A stretch of DNA of 64,000 nt. Origin: Solwaraspora sp. WMMD791. Lineage in GTDB: Bacteria > Actinomycetota > Actinomycetes > Mycobacteriales > Micromonosporaceae. Where the stretch lies: assembly GCF_029581195.1 (NCBI RefSeq), contig NZ_CP120737.1, positions 4,007,001-4,071,000 of the forward strand, given 5' to 3'. This document shows positions 18,203 to 30,601 of the stretch, in pieces (positions within the stretch are counted from its first letter, which is position 1; every line of letters starts with the position of its first letter). The position numbers were made by a program, and so were the translations under genes. Under the pieces are notes generated by a model. The model made no database searches. It had not been told where the DNA came from and worked only from the letters and a program-made list of their open reading frames with translations.

Positions 18203-19049
18203 CGTGGCTCTGCACCTGGCGTTCTCCCCCTGCCCCAACGACACGTTCGTGTTCCACGCCCTGGTGCACGGCCAGGTGCCGGGCGCGCCACCGGTCACCG
18301 TCACCTACGCCGACGTGGACGTCACCAATACTGCCGCCGCGCGGGGCGAGTTCGACCTGGTGAAGGTCAGCTACGCGGCGTTGCCGTGGCTGCTCGACAA
18401 GTACGAACTGCTGCCCTGCGGTGGGGCGCTCGGCCGGGGCTGCGGCCCGCTGCTGCTCGCCGCGGGCGACCAGGCCGGCGATGCCCGAGCCGGCCGTGCC
18501 CTGGCCGCCGGTGACCTCACCGGGGCGACGGTCGCCGTACCCGGTGAACGGACCACCGCGTACCTGCTGTTGCGACTCTGGTCGGCGGACCGGCCGCCGG
18601 CCCGGATCGAGGTCGTGCCGTTCCACGAGATCATGCCCGGGGTCGCCGCCGGTCGCTACGACGCCGGCCTGGTGATCCACGAGGCCCGGTTCACCTACCC
18701 CCGGTACGGACTGACCGAGCTGGTCGACCTCGGCGCCTGGTGGGAAGCCGACACCGGACTGCCGATCCCGCTCGGGGCGATCCTGGCCCGCCGTGCGACG
18801 GTCGACGCGCGGCAGGCCGCCGACTGGGTACGCGACTCGGTCCGCCGGGCCTGGGCCGACCCGGCCGCCTCCCGGGACTACGTGCTGCGCCACGCCCAGG
18901 AGATGGAGCCGGAGGTGGTGGACCGGCACATCGGGCTGTACGTCAACGAGTTCACCGAGGACCTCGGCACCGACGGGCGGGCCGCGGTGACCGCCCTACT
19001 GGAACGGGCGGCAGCGCAGGGACTGACCCCGCCACTGCCGCCCGGCTGA
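18195..19049 (+). CDS. mqnD: 1,4-dihydroxy-6-naphthoate synthase
   Basis: A 284-residue enzyme of the MqnA/MqnD family (periplasmic-binding-protein fold) that turns cyclic dehypoxanthine futalosine into 1,4-dihydroxy-6-naphthoate for menaquinone. The N-terminal LAFSPCPNDTFVFHALVHG is the MqnD signature, distinguishing it from MqnA. A GEFDLVKVSYAALPWL segment follows, and FHEIMPGVAAGRYDAGLVIHE lies in the C-terminal half. Its GTG start overlaps the mqnB stop by eight bases; a GTG nine bases downstream is an alternative. The other mqn genes are not in the window. Confidence 0.93.
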   Translation: MADVALHLAFSPCPNDTFVFHALVHGQVPGAPPVTVTYADVDVTNTAAARGEFDLVKVSYAALPWLLDKYELLPCGGALGRGCGPLLLAAGDQAGDARAGRALAAGDLTGATVAVPGERTTAYLLLRLWSADRPPARIEVVPFHEIMPGVAAGRYDAGLVIHEARFTYPRYGLTELVDLGAWWEADTGLPIPLGAILARRATVDARQAADWVRDSVRRAWADPAASRDYVLRHAQEMEPEVVDRHIGLYVNEFTEDLGTDGRAAVTALLERAAAQGLTPPLPPG

Positions 19050-19083
19050 TCCGGCTACCGCCCGGCTCGCGCCCGGCTACCGC

Positions 19084-19470
19084 TCAGGTCTCCAGCTCGC
19101 GGGCGACCGCGTGCACCAACTGGGCGACCGTCTGCGCGGTCCGGCGGTCCGGGAACCGCCCCCGGCGCAGGTCCGGCTGGACCTTCGCCTCCAGCACCTT
19201 GATCATGTCCTCGACCAGCCCGTGCAGCTCCTCCGGTGGCCGGCGACGCAGCTCCGCGACGGACGGCGGTGCCTCGAGCAGCTTCACACCGAGCGCCTGG
19301 GCGCCGCGCCGGCTGTCGACCACGCCGAACTCCAGCCGTTGACCGGACTTGAGGTCGGTGACGCCGGCTGGCAGCGCTCCCTTCGGCAGGAACACGTCGC
19401 CGCCCTCGTCGCTGGTGACGAAGCCGTAACCCTTCCCTGCGTCGTACCACTTCACTCGACCCGTCGGCAC
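19084..19470 (-). CDS. Cold-shock domain protein with C-terminal extension
   Basis: 128 residues from GTG 19470, six bases after GAGG; GTG codons at 19473 and 19488 are alternatives. The first 65 residues are an OB-fold cold-shock domain with both RNA-binding motifs (KGYGFVTS and DVFLP). A roughly 60-residue helical tail follows (RRRPPEELHGLVEDMIKVLE), longer than in the 67-residue Csp proteins. Such extended forms are conserved in actinomycetes, and their tail has no assigned function. The cold-shock domain binds single-stranded RNA or DNA. It lies between mqnD (convergent) and the HAD gene. Confidence 0.9.
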   Translation of the reverse strand: MPTGRVKWYDAGKGYGFVTSDEGGDVFLPKGALPAGVTDLKSGQRLEFGVVDSRRGAQALGVKLLEAPPSVAELRRRPPEELHGLVEDMIKVLEAKVQPDLRRGRFPDRRTAQTVAQLVHAVARELET

Positions 19471-19503
19471 CACTGACCTCGACTTCACTTGGGTGGATTT
19501 ACC

Positions 19504-20118
19504 TCACCAGGCTAGCCGGAGCGGACCATCGAGCGCCGCTGGGAATCCGGTCAGGTCGTCGATGACCGCCGCCGCCCCGGCGGCCAGCAGATCCGCCGCC
19601 GGACAGGGCCCGGAGGCGACACCCAGGCCGGGGATGCCGGCGGTCCGCGCGGCCACCATGTCCGCGGTGTGATCACCCACATAGACCTGTACGTCGTGCT
19701 CCCGCAGGGCCGCCGCCTTGCCCTCGGCGAACAGGTCCCCGGCGAGCACGTCCACCGACAGCCCCAGGTGGTCCAGGTGCAGTTGGGCGAGCCGGCCGAG
19801 TTTGGAGGTGACCACCACCACCCGGCCGCCCCGGTCGTGGACCAGGTCGAGGGCGGCGACCGCGCCGGGCAACGGCAGCGACGGCGCGACCGCGTACCGG
19901 GGGTAGAGCGCCCGGAACTGCTCGACCGCGGCGTCGACCTGCTCGGGTGGGAACCACTGGCCGATCTCGTGACGCAGCGGCGGACCCAGCCGGGACACCG
20001 CGACGGCGGCGTCGACGTGCACCCCGGTCCGCGCGGTCAGCGCCCGGTAGGTCGCGGCGATCCCCGGCCGTGAGTCGATCAACGTCATGTCCAGGTCGAA
20101 TCCGACCACCAGTGGCAT
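19504..20118 (-). CDS. HAD family hydrolase (phosphoglycolate phosphatase-like)
   Basis: A 204-residue haloacid dehalogenase-fold phosphatase. Motif I is GFDLDMTLID, with the nucleophile Asp and the acid/base Asp two residues on. Motif II/III is VVVVTSKLGRLAQLHL with the conserved Lys, and motif IV is VYVGDHTADMVAARTAG. The cap domain sits between motifs I and II, as in subclass I enzymes such as Gph. The substrate cannot be deduced. The next gene downstream is the cold-shock-domain gene, 33 bp away on the same strand. Confidence 0.88.
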   Translation of the reverse strand: MPLVVGFDLDMTLIDSRPGIAATYRALTARTGVHVDAAVAVSRLGPPLRHEIGQWFPPEQVDAAVEQFRALYPRYAVAPSLPLPGAVAALDLVHDRGGRVVVVTSKLGRLAQLHLDHLGLSVDVLAGDLFAEGKAAALREHDVQVYVGDHTADMVAARTAGIPGLGVASGPCPAADLLAAGAAAVIDDLTGFPAALDGPLRLAW

Positions 20119-20227
20119 CGCCCCGCTCCCCTCCCCAGGCAGGCGGCCATCGTCGCACGGGCCACTCGGCCCACTGCGGCACGGCCGGGGCCACGGCCGG
20201 CCGTCGGCGGGCTAGCGTGGAACGACG

Positions 20228-22690
20228 ATGACCACCACACTTGCCGACCACCTGCGGTCCCGCTCCGACGCCGAGCTGGGTGACCTGCTACGGCTGCGTC
20301 CGGATCTGGTCGTACCGGCGCCGACCGACCTGGCGACACTGGCCGCCCGCGCGCAGTCGCGGATCTCCACCGCCCGTGCCCTCGACGACCTCGACGAGTT
20401 CACCCTGCGGATCCTCGACGCGGCGCGGCTGTCCCGGGATCCGTCCGACGGGGTCACCTCGGTCGACGCGGTGCTGGCGATGGCGGTCGCCCCAGGCGGC
20501 GCGGCCGACGCCGATCAGGTACGGCAGGCGCTGGACCGGCTGCTGGCCCGCTGCCTGCTCTACGGGCCGCCGACCGGGCTGCGGGTGGCCGGCGGAGTGG
20601 ACGAGGCGGGTTCGCCGTACCCGGCGGGGTTGGGCCGACCCGCCGCGGAGCTGGACGACCGGGTGGCGCGGCGGTGCGCGGACCCGGCACAGCTGCGCCG
20701 TACCCTGCTCAGCGCCGCACCGCCGGCGCGGGCGGTGCTCGACCGGCTGGCCGCCGGGCCGCCGCTGGGCACCGTCGGGTCCGGCACCGGCGGCCCCGAG
20801 ACCGGGCCCGGCCAGCCGGGTCCGGTGCGATGGCTCGTCGACGCCGGGCTGCTGGCCGTGGTCACCGACGTGCCGGCGGCCGAGCGCGGCCAGACCGTCG
20901 AGCTGCCCCGGGAGGTCGGGCTGCTGCTGCGCCGGGAAACCGGACCGCTCGGGGTGCTGCGCCCCGACCCGCCGCCGGTCACCGCCCCCGGTCGGCCGCC
21001 GAAGACCGTCGACGCGGCCGGCTCCGGTCAGGCCATGGAGTTCGTCCGGCACGCCGGAGACCTGTTGGAGGCGGTGGCGACGGAGCCGGTGCCGATGCTG
21101 CGCACCGGCGGCATCGGCGTACGCGAACTGCGGCGGCTGGCCCGCGTCGGGGGCATCAGCGAGCAGCTGGCCGGGCTGGTGATCGAGGTCGGGTACGCCG
21201 CCGGGCTGATCGGCGAGGTCGACGCCGCAGGTTCGGCCAACCGGGCCGCCGTCGACCAGCAGCTGCTGCCGACCACCGGCTACGACCTGTGGTGCGTCCG
21301 GCCACCGGCCCGCCGGTGGGAGCAGCTGGCGCAGGCGTGGCTGGCGATGACCCGCCGGCCCGGTCTGATCGGTGGCCGCGACGACCGGGACCGGGCGATC
21401 ACCGCCCGGTCGCCGGCGGTGGAACGGGCCGGCGCGCCGACGGTACGCCGTACCGTGCTGGGGGTGCTCGCCGGGCTCGCGCCGGGGGCCGCGCCGACCG
21501 CCGACGACGTGCTGACCCTGCTCGCCTGGCAGGCGCCGCGCCGCAGCCGGGGCCGCGACGAGCTGCACCGCGAGGTGCTCGACGAGGCGGCCCAGCTGGG
21601 CGTCACCGCGCTCGGGGCGTTGACCGGGTACGGCCGGCTGCTGCTGCTCGCCGAGGATCCGTCGACCGGTCCGGCGGGCGGGGTGGACGACGACCCGCTC
21701 GGGGTTCGGTCGACCGAGCGGGAGCACCGGGGTGAGGCGTCTGCTGTGGAGCGGGCGTTGGCGGCGCTGCTGCCCGACCCGGTGGACCACTTCCTGGTCC
21801 AGGCCGACCTGACCGTGGTGGTGCCGGGCCCGCCGGATCCGTCGCTCGCCGCCGAGTTGGAGGTGGTGGCCGAGCCGGAGTCCACCGGGGCGGCGAGCGT
21901 GCACCGGGTCACTCCGGCCAGTGTCCGGCGTGCCCTGGACGCCGGCTGGTCCGCCGGCGATCTGCACGAGCTGTTCGCCCGCCGGTCCCGCACCCCGGTG
22001 CCGCAGGGGTTGACCTACCTGGTCGACGACACCGCCCGTACCCATGGTGGGCTGCGGGCCGGTTCGGCCGGCGGGTACCTGCGCAGCGACGACGAGGCGC
22101 TGCTGGCCGAGGTGCTGGCGGACCGCCGGCTCGGCGGGCTGGTGTTGCGGCGGCTGGCGCCGACGGTGCTGGTCAGCGCGGCGACGGCCGGCCGGTTGGT
22201 GGACGCGCTGCGGCAGGCCGGCTACGCGCCGACGGTGGAGGACGGTTCCGGGGCGGCGCTGCGGCGACCGCCCCGGGTACGCCGTGCGCCGGCACCGCAT
22301 CCGGCGACGATGCGCCCGGTCGACCCGTTGGCGGCGCCGCCGTTGACCGGTCCCCGGATCGAGGCGCTGGTGGAGCAGTTGCGGCGCGGCGAGGCGGCGG
22401 TCCGGGCGGCGCGGCGGACCCCCGGGCCCGTCCGGGCGGCCAACGGACAGCCGGTCGACGGGCTGGCGGCGGTGCAGGCGCACGCGCAGGCCCTGGCCGT
22501 GCTGCAGCAGGCGGTACGGGACAAGTCGCTGGTCTGGGTTGGTTACGTGGACGCCCATGGGGCCGCCGCGTCACGGCTGGTCCGGCCGGTGTCGATCGGG
22601 GCCGGCTTCCTGCGGGCCGAGGACGAGCGGACCGAGACACTGCACACTTTCGCGTTGCAGCGGGTGACGGCCGCCGTGGTCCACGACTGA
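20228..22690 (+). CDS. Helicase-associated protein with C-terminal WYL-like domain
   Basis: An 820-residue protein starting MTTTLADHLRSRSDAELGDLL. The N-terminal two thirds match the XPB/Ssl2-like helicase-associated domain (Helicase_C_3) found in actinomycetes. The C-terminal 60 residues (DKSLVWVGYVDAHGAA, LVRPVSIGAGFLRAEDER) look like a WYL domain, which binds nucleic acid or ligands. No Walker motifs are present. In many actinobacteria this gene lies beside an XPB helicase gene; here the helicase is at 37799, with about 15 kb of carbohydrate genes between them. The function is unknown, but DNA repair with XPB is the usual suggestion. Confidence 0.88.
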   Translation: MTTTLADHLRSRSDAELGDLLRLRPDLVVPAPTDLATLAARAQSRISTARALDDLDEFTLRILDAARLSRDPSDGVTSVDAVLAMAVAPGGAADADQVRQALDRLLARCLLYGPPTGLRVAGGVDEAGSPYPAGLGRPAAELDDRVARRCADPAQLRRTLLSAAPPARAVLDRLAAGPPLGTVGSGTGGPETGPGQPGPVRWLVDAGLLAVVTDVPAAERGQTVELPREVGLLLRRETGPLGVLRPDPPPVTAPGRPPKTVDAAGSGQAMEFVRHAGDLLEAVATEPVPMLRTGGIGVRELRRLARVGGISEQLAGLVIEVGYAAGLIGEVDAAGSANRAAVDQQLLPTTGYDLWCVRPPARRWEQLAQAWLAMTRRPGLIGGRDDRDRAITARSPAVERAGAPTVRRTVLGVLAGLAPGAAPTADDVLTLLAWQAPRRSRGRDELHREVLDEAAQLGVTALGALTGYGRLLLLAEDPSTGPAGGVDDDPLGVRSTEREHRGEASAVERALAALLPDPVDHFLVQADLTVVVPGPPDPSLAAELEVVAEPESTGAASVHRVTPASVRRALDAGWSAGDLHELFARRSRTPVPQGLTYLVDDTARTHGGLRAGSAGGYLRSDDEALLAEVLADRRLGGLVLRRLAPTVLVSAATAGRLVDALRQAGYAPTVEDGSGAALRRPPRVRRAPAPHPATMRPVDPLAAPPLTGPRIEALVEQLRRGEAAVRAARRTPGPVRAANGQPVDGLAAVQAHAQALAVLQQAVRDKSLVWVGYVDAHGAAASRLVRPVSIGAGFLRAEDERTETLHTFALQRVTAAVVHD

Positions 22691-22726
22691 CCCGGCAGCG
22701 ACCGGAGTGCCGTGATCAGCTGCCGG

Positions 22727-22990
22727 TCAGCCGGGGCGGGGTCCGCCGTCGTGCCGGTGCCGGCGGGCGGCTTCGATCACCGACACGGCCAGCAGCAGCG
22801 TGAAGCCGGTGCCGAGGGCTTCGCCAACGGAGTCGACGAAGCCCTGGCGCAGGACCAGCCAGCCGAACAGGAACCAGCCGACGAGCAGGGTCGACGCGAA
22901 CGCGTACCAGAAGAGGGTGGCCCGCGAGACCGGCCCGGGGTAGCTCCGGTCGGCCGGCCCTGGTCGATCCGCCTTGTCGTTGACCGTCAT
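22727..22990 (-). CDS. Small two-helix membrane protein
   Basis: An 87-residue protein starting at ATG 22990 with a GGAGGC run about seven bases upstream. A hydrophilic N-terminus is followed by one clear helix (LFWYAFASTLLVGWFLFGWL) and a second (GTGFTLLLAVSVIEAA), then a basic His-rich tail. I do not recognise a family. It lies between the helicase-associated gene (convergent) and the 3' end of the xylanase operon. Confidence 0.65.
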   Translation of the reverse strand: MTVNDKADRPGPADRSYPGPVSRATLFWYAFASTLLVGWFLFGWLVLRQGFVDSVGEALGTGFTLLLAVSVIEAARRHRHDGGPRPG

Positions 22991-23133
22991 GACCGCCTCC
23001 CGGCCCGATCGTTACCGCCGCTGTCTCCAGACTGGCAGGTTGGAGCGGGATCGGACAGCAACCGGCGGTGGCCGACGTGTCCGAGGTCGGCTGCGTCGCA
23101 CGGTGCCGGCGGGAGGTCCGGTGCCGGCGACCT

Positions 23134-23171
23134 CCGGTGCCGGTGCGGGCCGCGGCCCGCACCGGCACCGG
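23134..23171 (-). terminator. Perfect 38-nt palindrome ending the xylanase operon
   Basis: Seventeen-base arms (CCGGTGCCGGTGCGGGC and its complement) meet around CGCG, itself self-complementary, so all 38 nt form one palindrome. It begins seven bases after the GH30 stop and is the obvious terminator for the GH43-GH10-GH30 transcript. Confidence 0.8.
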
Positions 23172-23177
23172 GTGGCC

Positions 23178-24908
23178 TCAGTGGGTGAGCACGACCGTGG
23201 AGATGCTGCGCGCGCCGACGTTGACGGTGACCTGGTTACCGTTGACGCCGACCGACTGGCTGGCCGCGTTGGAGTACTGCGAGGTGAGGAGGTGCTCGGC
23301 CCGCGTGACGTTCTGCGGGGCCGCGACGACCGCACCGTTGACGGCGCTGTTCGACCGGTTGAGGATCACCAGGGTGGTCTTTCCACCGCCGGTGTAGGCG
23401 GTCACCTCCAGCGGTGACGCCTTGGAGCTCTTGGTCAGGGCGACCCGCTGGTAGCCGGGGCGCACGTACTTGGCGTACTGCGAGAAGGCGTACCCGCGCT
23501 TGAGTGGCGCCCCGGCCGTGGTACCGAAGGCCGACTCACCGTCGCCGATGAAGGAGTAGTACCGCTTGCCGTACCACCAGATGTAGGCGCTCCAGTTGGC
23601 CTCCATCGACCGGTGCACCGTACGCATGATGTCGTCGAGGGTCTCGTTCCAGACGGTCTGGTTGCTGGGGTTGCCCCAGATGTTGGAGCCGCTTCCGTCG
23701 GCCTCGTGGAGGTTCCACTCGGTCATCCACACCGGCTTGCCGTGCTGGTTGGCGAGGTTGTACGGCCCCAACCGGCCCGACGCCTCGGTGCCGTACAGAT
23801 GGCCGCCGATGTAGCCGATGTTGTTGCGGGCGGTCGCGTCGTTGAGGGTCGGGTCGGTGTAGCTGTAGTTCAGGTTGACCGCCTCGGCGACCATCAGCCG
23901 GGTGTTCTGCACCCGCCACCCGTGGTCGCGGACGAAGTTGCGCAGCTCGGTGCCGTTCCAGTCCATCGAGTCGTAGCTCGGGTGCCAGTCCGGCTCGTTC
24001 TGCACCGAGGTGACGTCGACGGTCACGCCCTGGTTGCGCATGTACTGGACATAGCTGTTCAAATGGTTGGCGTAGTCGTCGTAGTAGTCGGTGCGCAGCT
24101 TGCCGCCGTTGATCCGGCTGTTGTTGGTCTTCCAGGCCGCCGGTGCCGTCCACGGTGACGCCAGGATCTTCACGTCCGAGCCGTACGACTTCGCCGTGCG
24201 CAGGGCGTTGACCTGGATCGGCCACTCGCCGGACTCCGGCGAGATGCCGGTCCGGATGATCGACAGGCCCAGCTGGTTGGGGCCCAGTCCGACCAGGGTC
24301 TGGGTCTCCGCCGTCGACCAGGTCCCGTTGCCCCAGATCCAGGTGGCGGCTCCGAATCCGTCGACCGTCTGGTACCTGGTGCCGGTGTTCACTGTGATGT
24401 CCGCCGGCCCGGTCGGCGGCGGCGTGGTCGGCGGCGCCGTCGTGGGCGGAGCGGTGGTCGGCGGAGCGGTGGTCGGCGGCGCCGTCGTGGGCGTGGTGCT
24501 GCCGGTGCAGGCCACGCCGTTCATCGTGAAGGCGGTCGGTACGGGGTTGCTGCCGGTCCACGAGCCGTTGAAGCCGAACGACGTCGTCCCGTTGGTCGGG
24601 ATGGCACCGTTGTAGCTGACGTTTCTCGCGGTGACGGTCGCCCCACTCTGGGTGAGTGTGGTGTTCCAGGCCTGGGTGACGGTCTGCCCGGCACCGAAGC
24701 TCCAGTTCAGCGTCCAGCTCGTCACCGCGTCACCGAGATTGGTGATGGTGACGCTGGCACCGAACCCGCCCGGCCACGACGACGACACCGCGTAGTTCAC
24801 CGAGCAGCCAGCGGCGGCCGAGGCCGGCACGGCTGCGGCGACGGCCGCCGAGGCCAGCAGCACGGCACCGGTGGACACGATGGCGGCGTTGGTTTTCAGT
24901 CTTCCCAT
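23178..24908 (-). CDS. Secreted CBM2-GH30 glucuronoxylanase-like enzyme
   Basis: 576 residues from ATG 24908 (GAGGAC nine bases upstream). The order is a signal peptide ending near ASAAA, an N-terminal CBM2 (GCSVNYAVSSSWPGGFGA to NGVACTG), a (TTAPP)n linker around residues 135-165, then a GH30 domain and its beta-sandwich. The catalytic acid is in TSVQNEPDWHP and the nucleophile in KPVWMTEWNLHEA. GH30 enzymes of this kind (subfamily 8) cut glucuronoxylan beside glucuronic acid branches. It is last of three co-directional xylan genes, 25 bp after GH10. Confidence 0.93.
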   Translation of the reverse strand: MGRLKTNAAIVSTGAVLLASAAVAAAVPASAAAGCSVNYAVSSSWPGGFGASVTITNLGDAVTSWTLNWSFGAGQTVTQAWNTTLTQSGATVTARNVSYNGAIPTNGTTSFGFNGSWTGSNPVPTAFTMNGVACTGSTTPTTAPPTTAPPTTAPPTTAPPTTPPPTGPADITVNTGTRYQTVDGFGAATWIWGNGTWSTAETQTLVGLGPNQLGLSIIRTGISPESGEWPIQVNALRTAKSYGSDVKILASPWTAPAAWKTNNSRINGGKLRTDYYDDYANHLNSYVQYMRNQGVTVDVTSVQNEPDWHPSYDSMDWNGTELRNFVRDHGWRVQNTRLMVAEAVNLNYSYTDPTLNDATARNNIGYIGGHLYGTEASGRLGPYNLANQHGKPVWMTEWNLHEADGSGSNIWGNPSNQTVWNETLDDIMRTVHRSMEANWSAYIWWYGKRYYSFIGDGESAFGTTAGAPLKRGYAFSQYAKYVRPGYQRVALTKSSKASPLEVTAYTGGGKTTLVILNRSNSAVNGAVVAAPQNVTRAEHLLTSQYSNAASQSVGVNGNQVTVNVGARSISTVVLTH

Positions 24909-24933
24909 CTGCGTGTCCTCATCCTGTCCAGGC

Positions 24934-28325
<3,392 letters not shown>

Positions 28326-28719
28326 TGCCGTTCATCTCCTCGCGGGATCGGTGAGGTGCGGGACCGGCACCCCGACGGTCGCCGCCGGATCCGGTGGTGC
28401 GGTCCGGTGCTGCCGGCGATGCGCACCGGCGATACGGACGGGCACGCCGGGTCGCCCGTCGGTGGCGGATCGACGGTCGAGGTGACAGGTGGGGCCAGAG
28501 GCGACAGTGCTGGCGGGTCACCGGCGTGCACACGGGTGGACACGCAGGTGAACCGTCAGCGGGACGGAGGTGTCTGCCGTCGGGCCCGGATCGACGGCGG
28601 GCGTCCGACACTGCGGCCCGGAAAGGCGGCGTCTGACGCTGCTGGTGCCGACTCCACCGGGTCACGGGGGCCTCGACGGAGTCACGGAGCGTGCCCTGCG
28701 CTCTCGAACAGGAGCATAG

Positions 28720-28735
28720 TTGTGATCGCTAACAA
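28720..28735. promoter_or_regulatory. Candidate operator of the xylan operon
   Basis: TTGTGATCGCTAACAA reads as TTGTnAnC-GnTnACAA, a 16-bp imperfect palindrome with a central CG, the usual LacI-family form. It lies about 385 bp upstream of the GH43 start and differs from the GCTAAA-type operators nearby, so a different regulator is likely. Confidence 0.45.
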
Positions 28736-28899
28736 CCACAAGGGATCGAGCAGTGACAATCGCTCAGCGCGCTGCTGAAACGGTTCAGTCAGGGAAGAAT
28801 CCTGCTTGTGGGCATTTGCCTGACGACCCAGCCACGCCCACCGCGAACACCAAATGTTGACGATAACAGCGAATCCACGAACCGTTTCGACGACGAACA

Positions 28900-28939
28900 G
28901 CGACCCGCCCGCCACCAGATACGGTGACGGGCGGGTCGC
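28900..28939 (-). terminator. Terminator of the secreted hydrolase gene
   Basis: GCGACCCGCCCG pairs perfectly with CGGGCGGGTCGC around a 16-base loop that pairs further (CACC with GGTG). It lies 38-77 bases after the stop at 28977. Confidence 0.7.
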
Positions 28940-28976
28940 CCGGTAGGGCGGGTGACTTCGGTCCCAGCCTGGCTGG

Positions 28977-30281
28977 TCAGCCGTCCTTGCGCTGGCTGAG
29001 CACCCACTTCAGGATGCTGCGGTCGGCGTACGTCGGACCGTAGGCGGCGTGGTAGTCCGGGATCGAGAACGACTCGTTGTCGTACTCGGTGTAGCGCAAC
29101 AGGTCGGCGATCTCCTGTTCGGTCTTGCCGTCCTCGGTGTACGCGGCGGTCAGCGCCGCCCGGGAGTTGCGCGCCAGCGAGATGTTGAGCAGGTGGTCGT
29201 TGACCCCGTGGGTGATGTAGACCGGGATCTCAGCCTCGGCGATCGCGGCGGCCTGGGTCGCGTTGACCTGGAAGCCGCCGGTGATCAGGCCGGCCGCCCA
29301 CAGGTCGGACCGCTTGGCGAAGGCCTCCCACGCCAACTGCGAGCCGTAGGAGACGGTCGTGGCGTAGACCCGGCTGGTGTCGACGCTGTGGTCGGCGATG
29401 AACTGGTCGATCAGCTTGACCAGCAGATCGGCCTCGGCGACGGCACCGACCCGCTGGTTCTGCGGGGCCAGCACGATGACGTCCTCGTCGCTGCCGGTCC
29501 AGCTGCGCTGCAGCCAGGCCACGGCCGGGATGTCCGCCGCGATCTGCACGCCGGTGTTGACCCCGTCCCAGCCCATGCCGTGGCCGGGCAGGACCACCAT
29601 CAGCGGGTACTTCCTGGCCGGGTCGTAGTCCGCCGGCAGGTGGTAGTGGTACGGCAGCACCATGCCGCCGCTGAGGAAGGCGTCGTAGGCGAACTCGTCG
29701 ACGAGCAGGTTCACCGGCTCGTTGGTCATCGCACGGACCCGGTTCGGGGTGCCGGGGGCGAGCATCGGCCCACCGTTGCCCAGGGCCCGTACCGGCTTGC
29801 GCTGGGTCAGCGTGGTCGGCAGCTCCGGGTTGACCTTGACCGTGCACAGGAACGTCGGGCACTTGGAGACGATCACCGTCCACCCGCCGACGTCGGCCGG
29901 GTCCAGCTCGATGATGACGTACCTGCCGTTGACGGACTGCTTGTCGTGCCGGGTGTGTGCCCGGCTGTTGGTGTAGACGTCGGTGATGGTCCGGTCGGCC
30001 ATCTTCGACAGGTCGTCGATCGGGTTGAACCGGAAGTTGTACACCGTGTCGGAGACGGTGAAGGACTTCAGGTCGACCGATGCGGGGTCGACGTTGGCGC
30101 TGTACTCGACGGCGACCGCGGAGACCCGCTGGCCGTACGTGTAGACCTCGGTGATCGGGGTGATGCTCTGGATCCCGGTGACGACGCTCGCGTTGCCGCC
30201 GCCCTGAGCGTATGCCGCTCCGGCGCTGGTCAGCACTGCGGCCGTAGCCAGCAGCGCGACCGCTCTCCTGCTGAAGGTCAC
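28977..30281 (-). CDS. Secreted alpha/beta hydrolase with N-terminal Ig-like domain
   Basis: 434 residues from GTG 30281, nine bases after AGGAA. A signal peptide ends near GAAYAQ. Residues about 45-165 are beta-rich and resemble the Ig-like N-terminal domain of EstA-type esterases. An alpha/beta hydrolase domain follows: YHYHLPADYDPARKYPLMVVLPG with a GHGMGWDG oxyanion region, and a nucleophile serine probably in TTVSYGSQLAW. VYITHGVNDHLLN carries the likely Asp, and the His may be in DYHAAYGPTYAD. It may remove acyl groups from polysaccharide. Its promoter carries the GCTAAA-type operator at 30393, tying it to the LacI regulon. Confidence 0.8.
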   Translation of the reverse strand: MTFSRRAVALLATAAVLTSAGAAYAQGGGNASVVTGIQSITPITEVYTYGQRVSAVAVEYSANVDPASVDLKSFTVSDTVYNFRFNPIDDLSKMADRTITDVYTNSRAHTRHDKQSVNGRYVIIELDPADVGGWTVIVSKCPTFLCTVKVNPELPTTLTQRKPVRALGNGGPMLAPGTPNRVRAMTNEPVNLLVDEFAYDAFLSGGMVLPYHYHLPADYDPARKYPLMVVLPGHGMGWDGVNTGVQIAADIPAVAWLQRSWTGSDEDVIVLAPQNQRVGAVAEADLLVKLIDQFIADHSVDTSRVYATTVSYGSQLAWEAFAKRSDLWAAGLITGGFQVNATQAAAIAEAEIPVYITHGVNDHLLNISLARNSRAALTAAYTEDGKTEQEIADLLRYTEYDNESFSIPDYHAAYGPTYADRSILKWVLSQRKDG

Positions 30282-30392
30282 TGCGTCCGTTCCTTTCCGC
30301 GCATGCGCGTGTGCCCAGCCAGGCCACCACCGGGTCGACACCGGAGGCGAAGGGGGTTGGCCCGAAGACCCCTGAGCTGGTCGTAGATCGAC

Positions 30393-30442
30393 GCTAAACT
30401 GATTTAGCTCGGAGCATGCTCGCCATGATCAGCCGCTGTCAA
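30393..30442 (-). promoter_or_regulatory. LacI-regulated promoter of the secreted hydrolase
   Basis: On the minus strand TTGACA (30437-30442) is followed after 17 bases by GCATGC/CATGCT (30414-30420), and then by the operator, which reads GCTAAACTGATTTAGC on the plus strand (30393-30408). The same arrangement recurs at 34962-35009. The operator sits just downstream of the -10 region, the classic repression position. Confidence 0.75.
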
Positions 30443-30530
30443 GACACCGGCTGGAAATCGGCTGGAAATACGAACGATGCCGGTGGGACGGCTGATACCG
30501 CATCAGACGACCCCCGCAAGCACGACGAAA

Positions 30531-30575
30531 CGCCGGGTGGAGCGGATCCGTGGTACGGATCCGCCCCACCCGGCG
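30531..30575 (-). terminator. Terminator of the ABC-importer operon
   Basis: CGCCGGGTGG-A-GCGGATCCG pairs with CGGATCCGC-C-CCACCCGGCG across a five-base loop. It lies 27 bases after the serine hydrolase stop. Confidence 0.8.
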
Positions 30576-30601
30576 CGCCGGTCAAGGACAGGTACGGCAG
30601 G

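Larger units (their letters stand above)
28326..28976. other. 651-bp intergenic region upstream of the xylan operon
   Basis: No convincing gene. It holds the promoter region of the GH43-GH10-GH30 operon, a LacI-type palindrome at 28720-28735, an inverted pair GAAACGGTTC (28779) and GAACCGTTTC (28873) 84 bases apart, and the terminator of the gene at 28977 (28900-28939). The part from about 28690 to 28890 is clearly AT-richer than the flanks. Confidence 0.7.

Noticed and set aside
20288-22558. A 756-codon minus-strand frame antisense to the helicase-associated gene
   Set aside because: Arg/Gln/Pro-rich shadow of a GC-rich gene; no recognisable domain.
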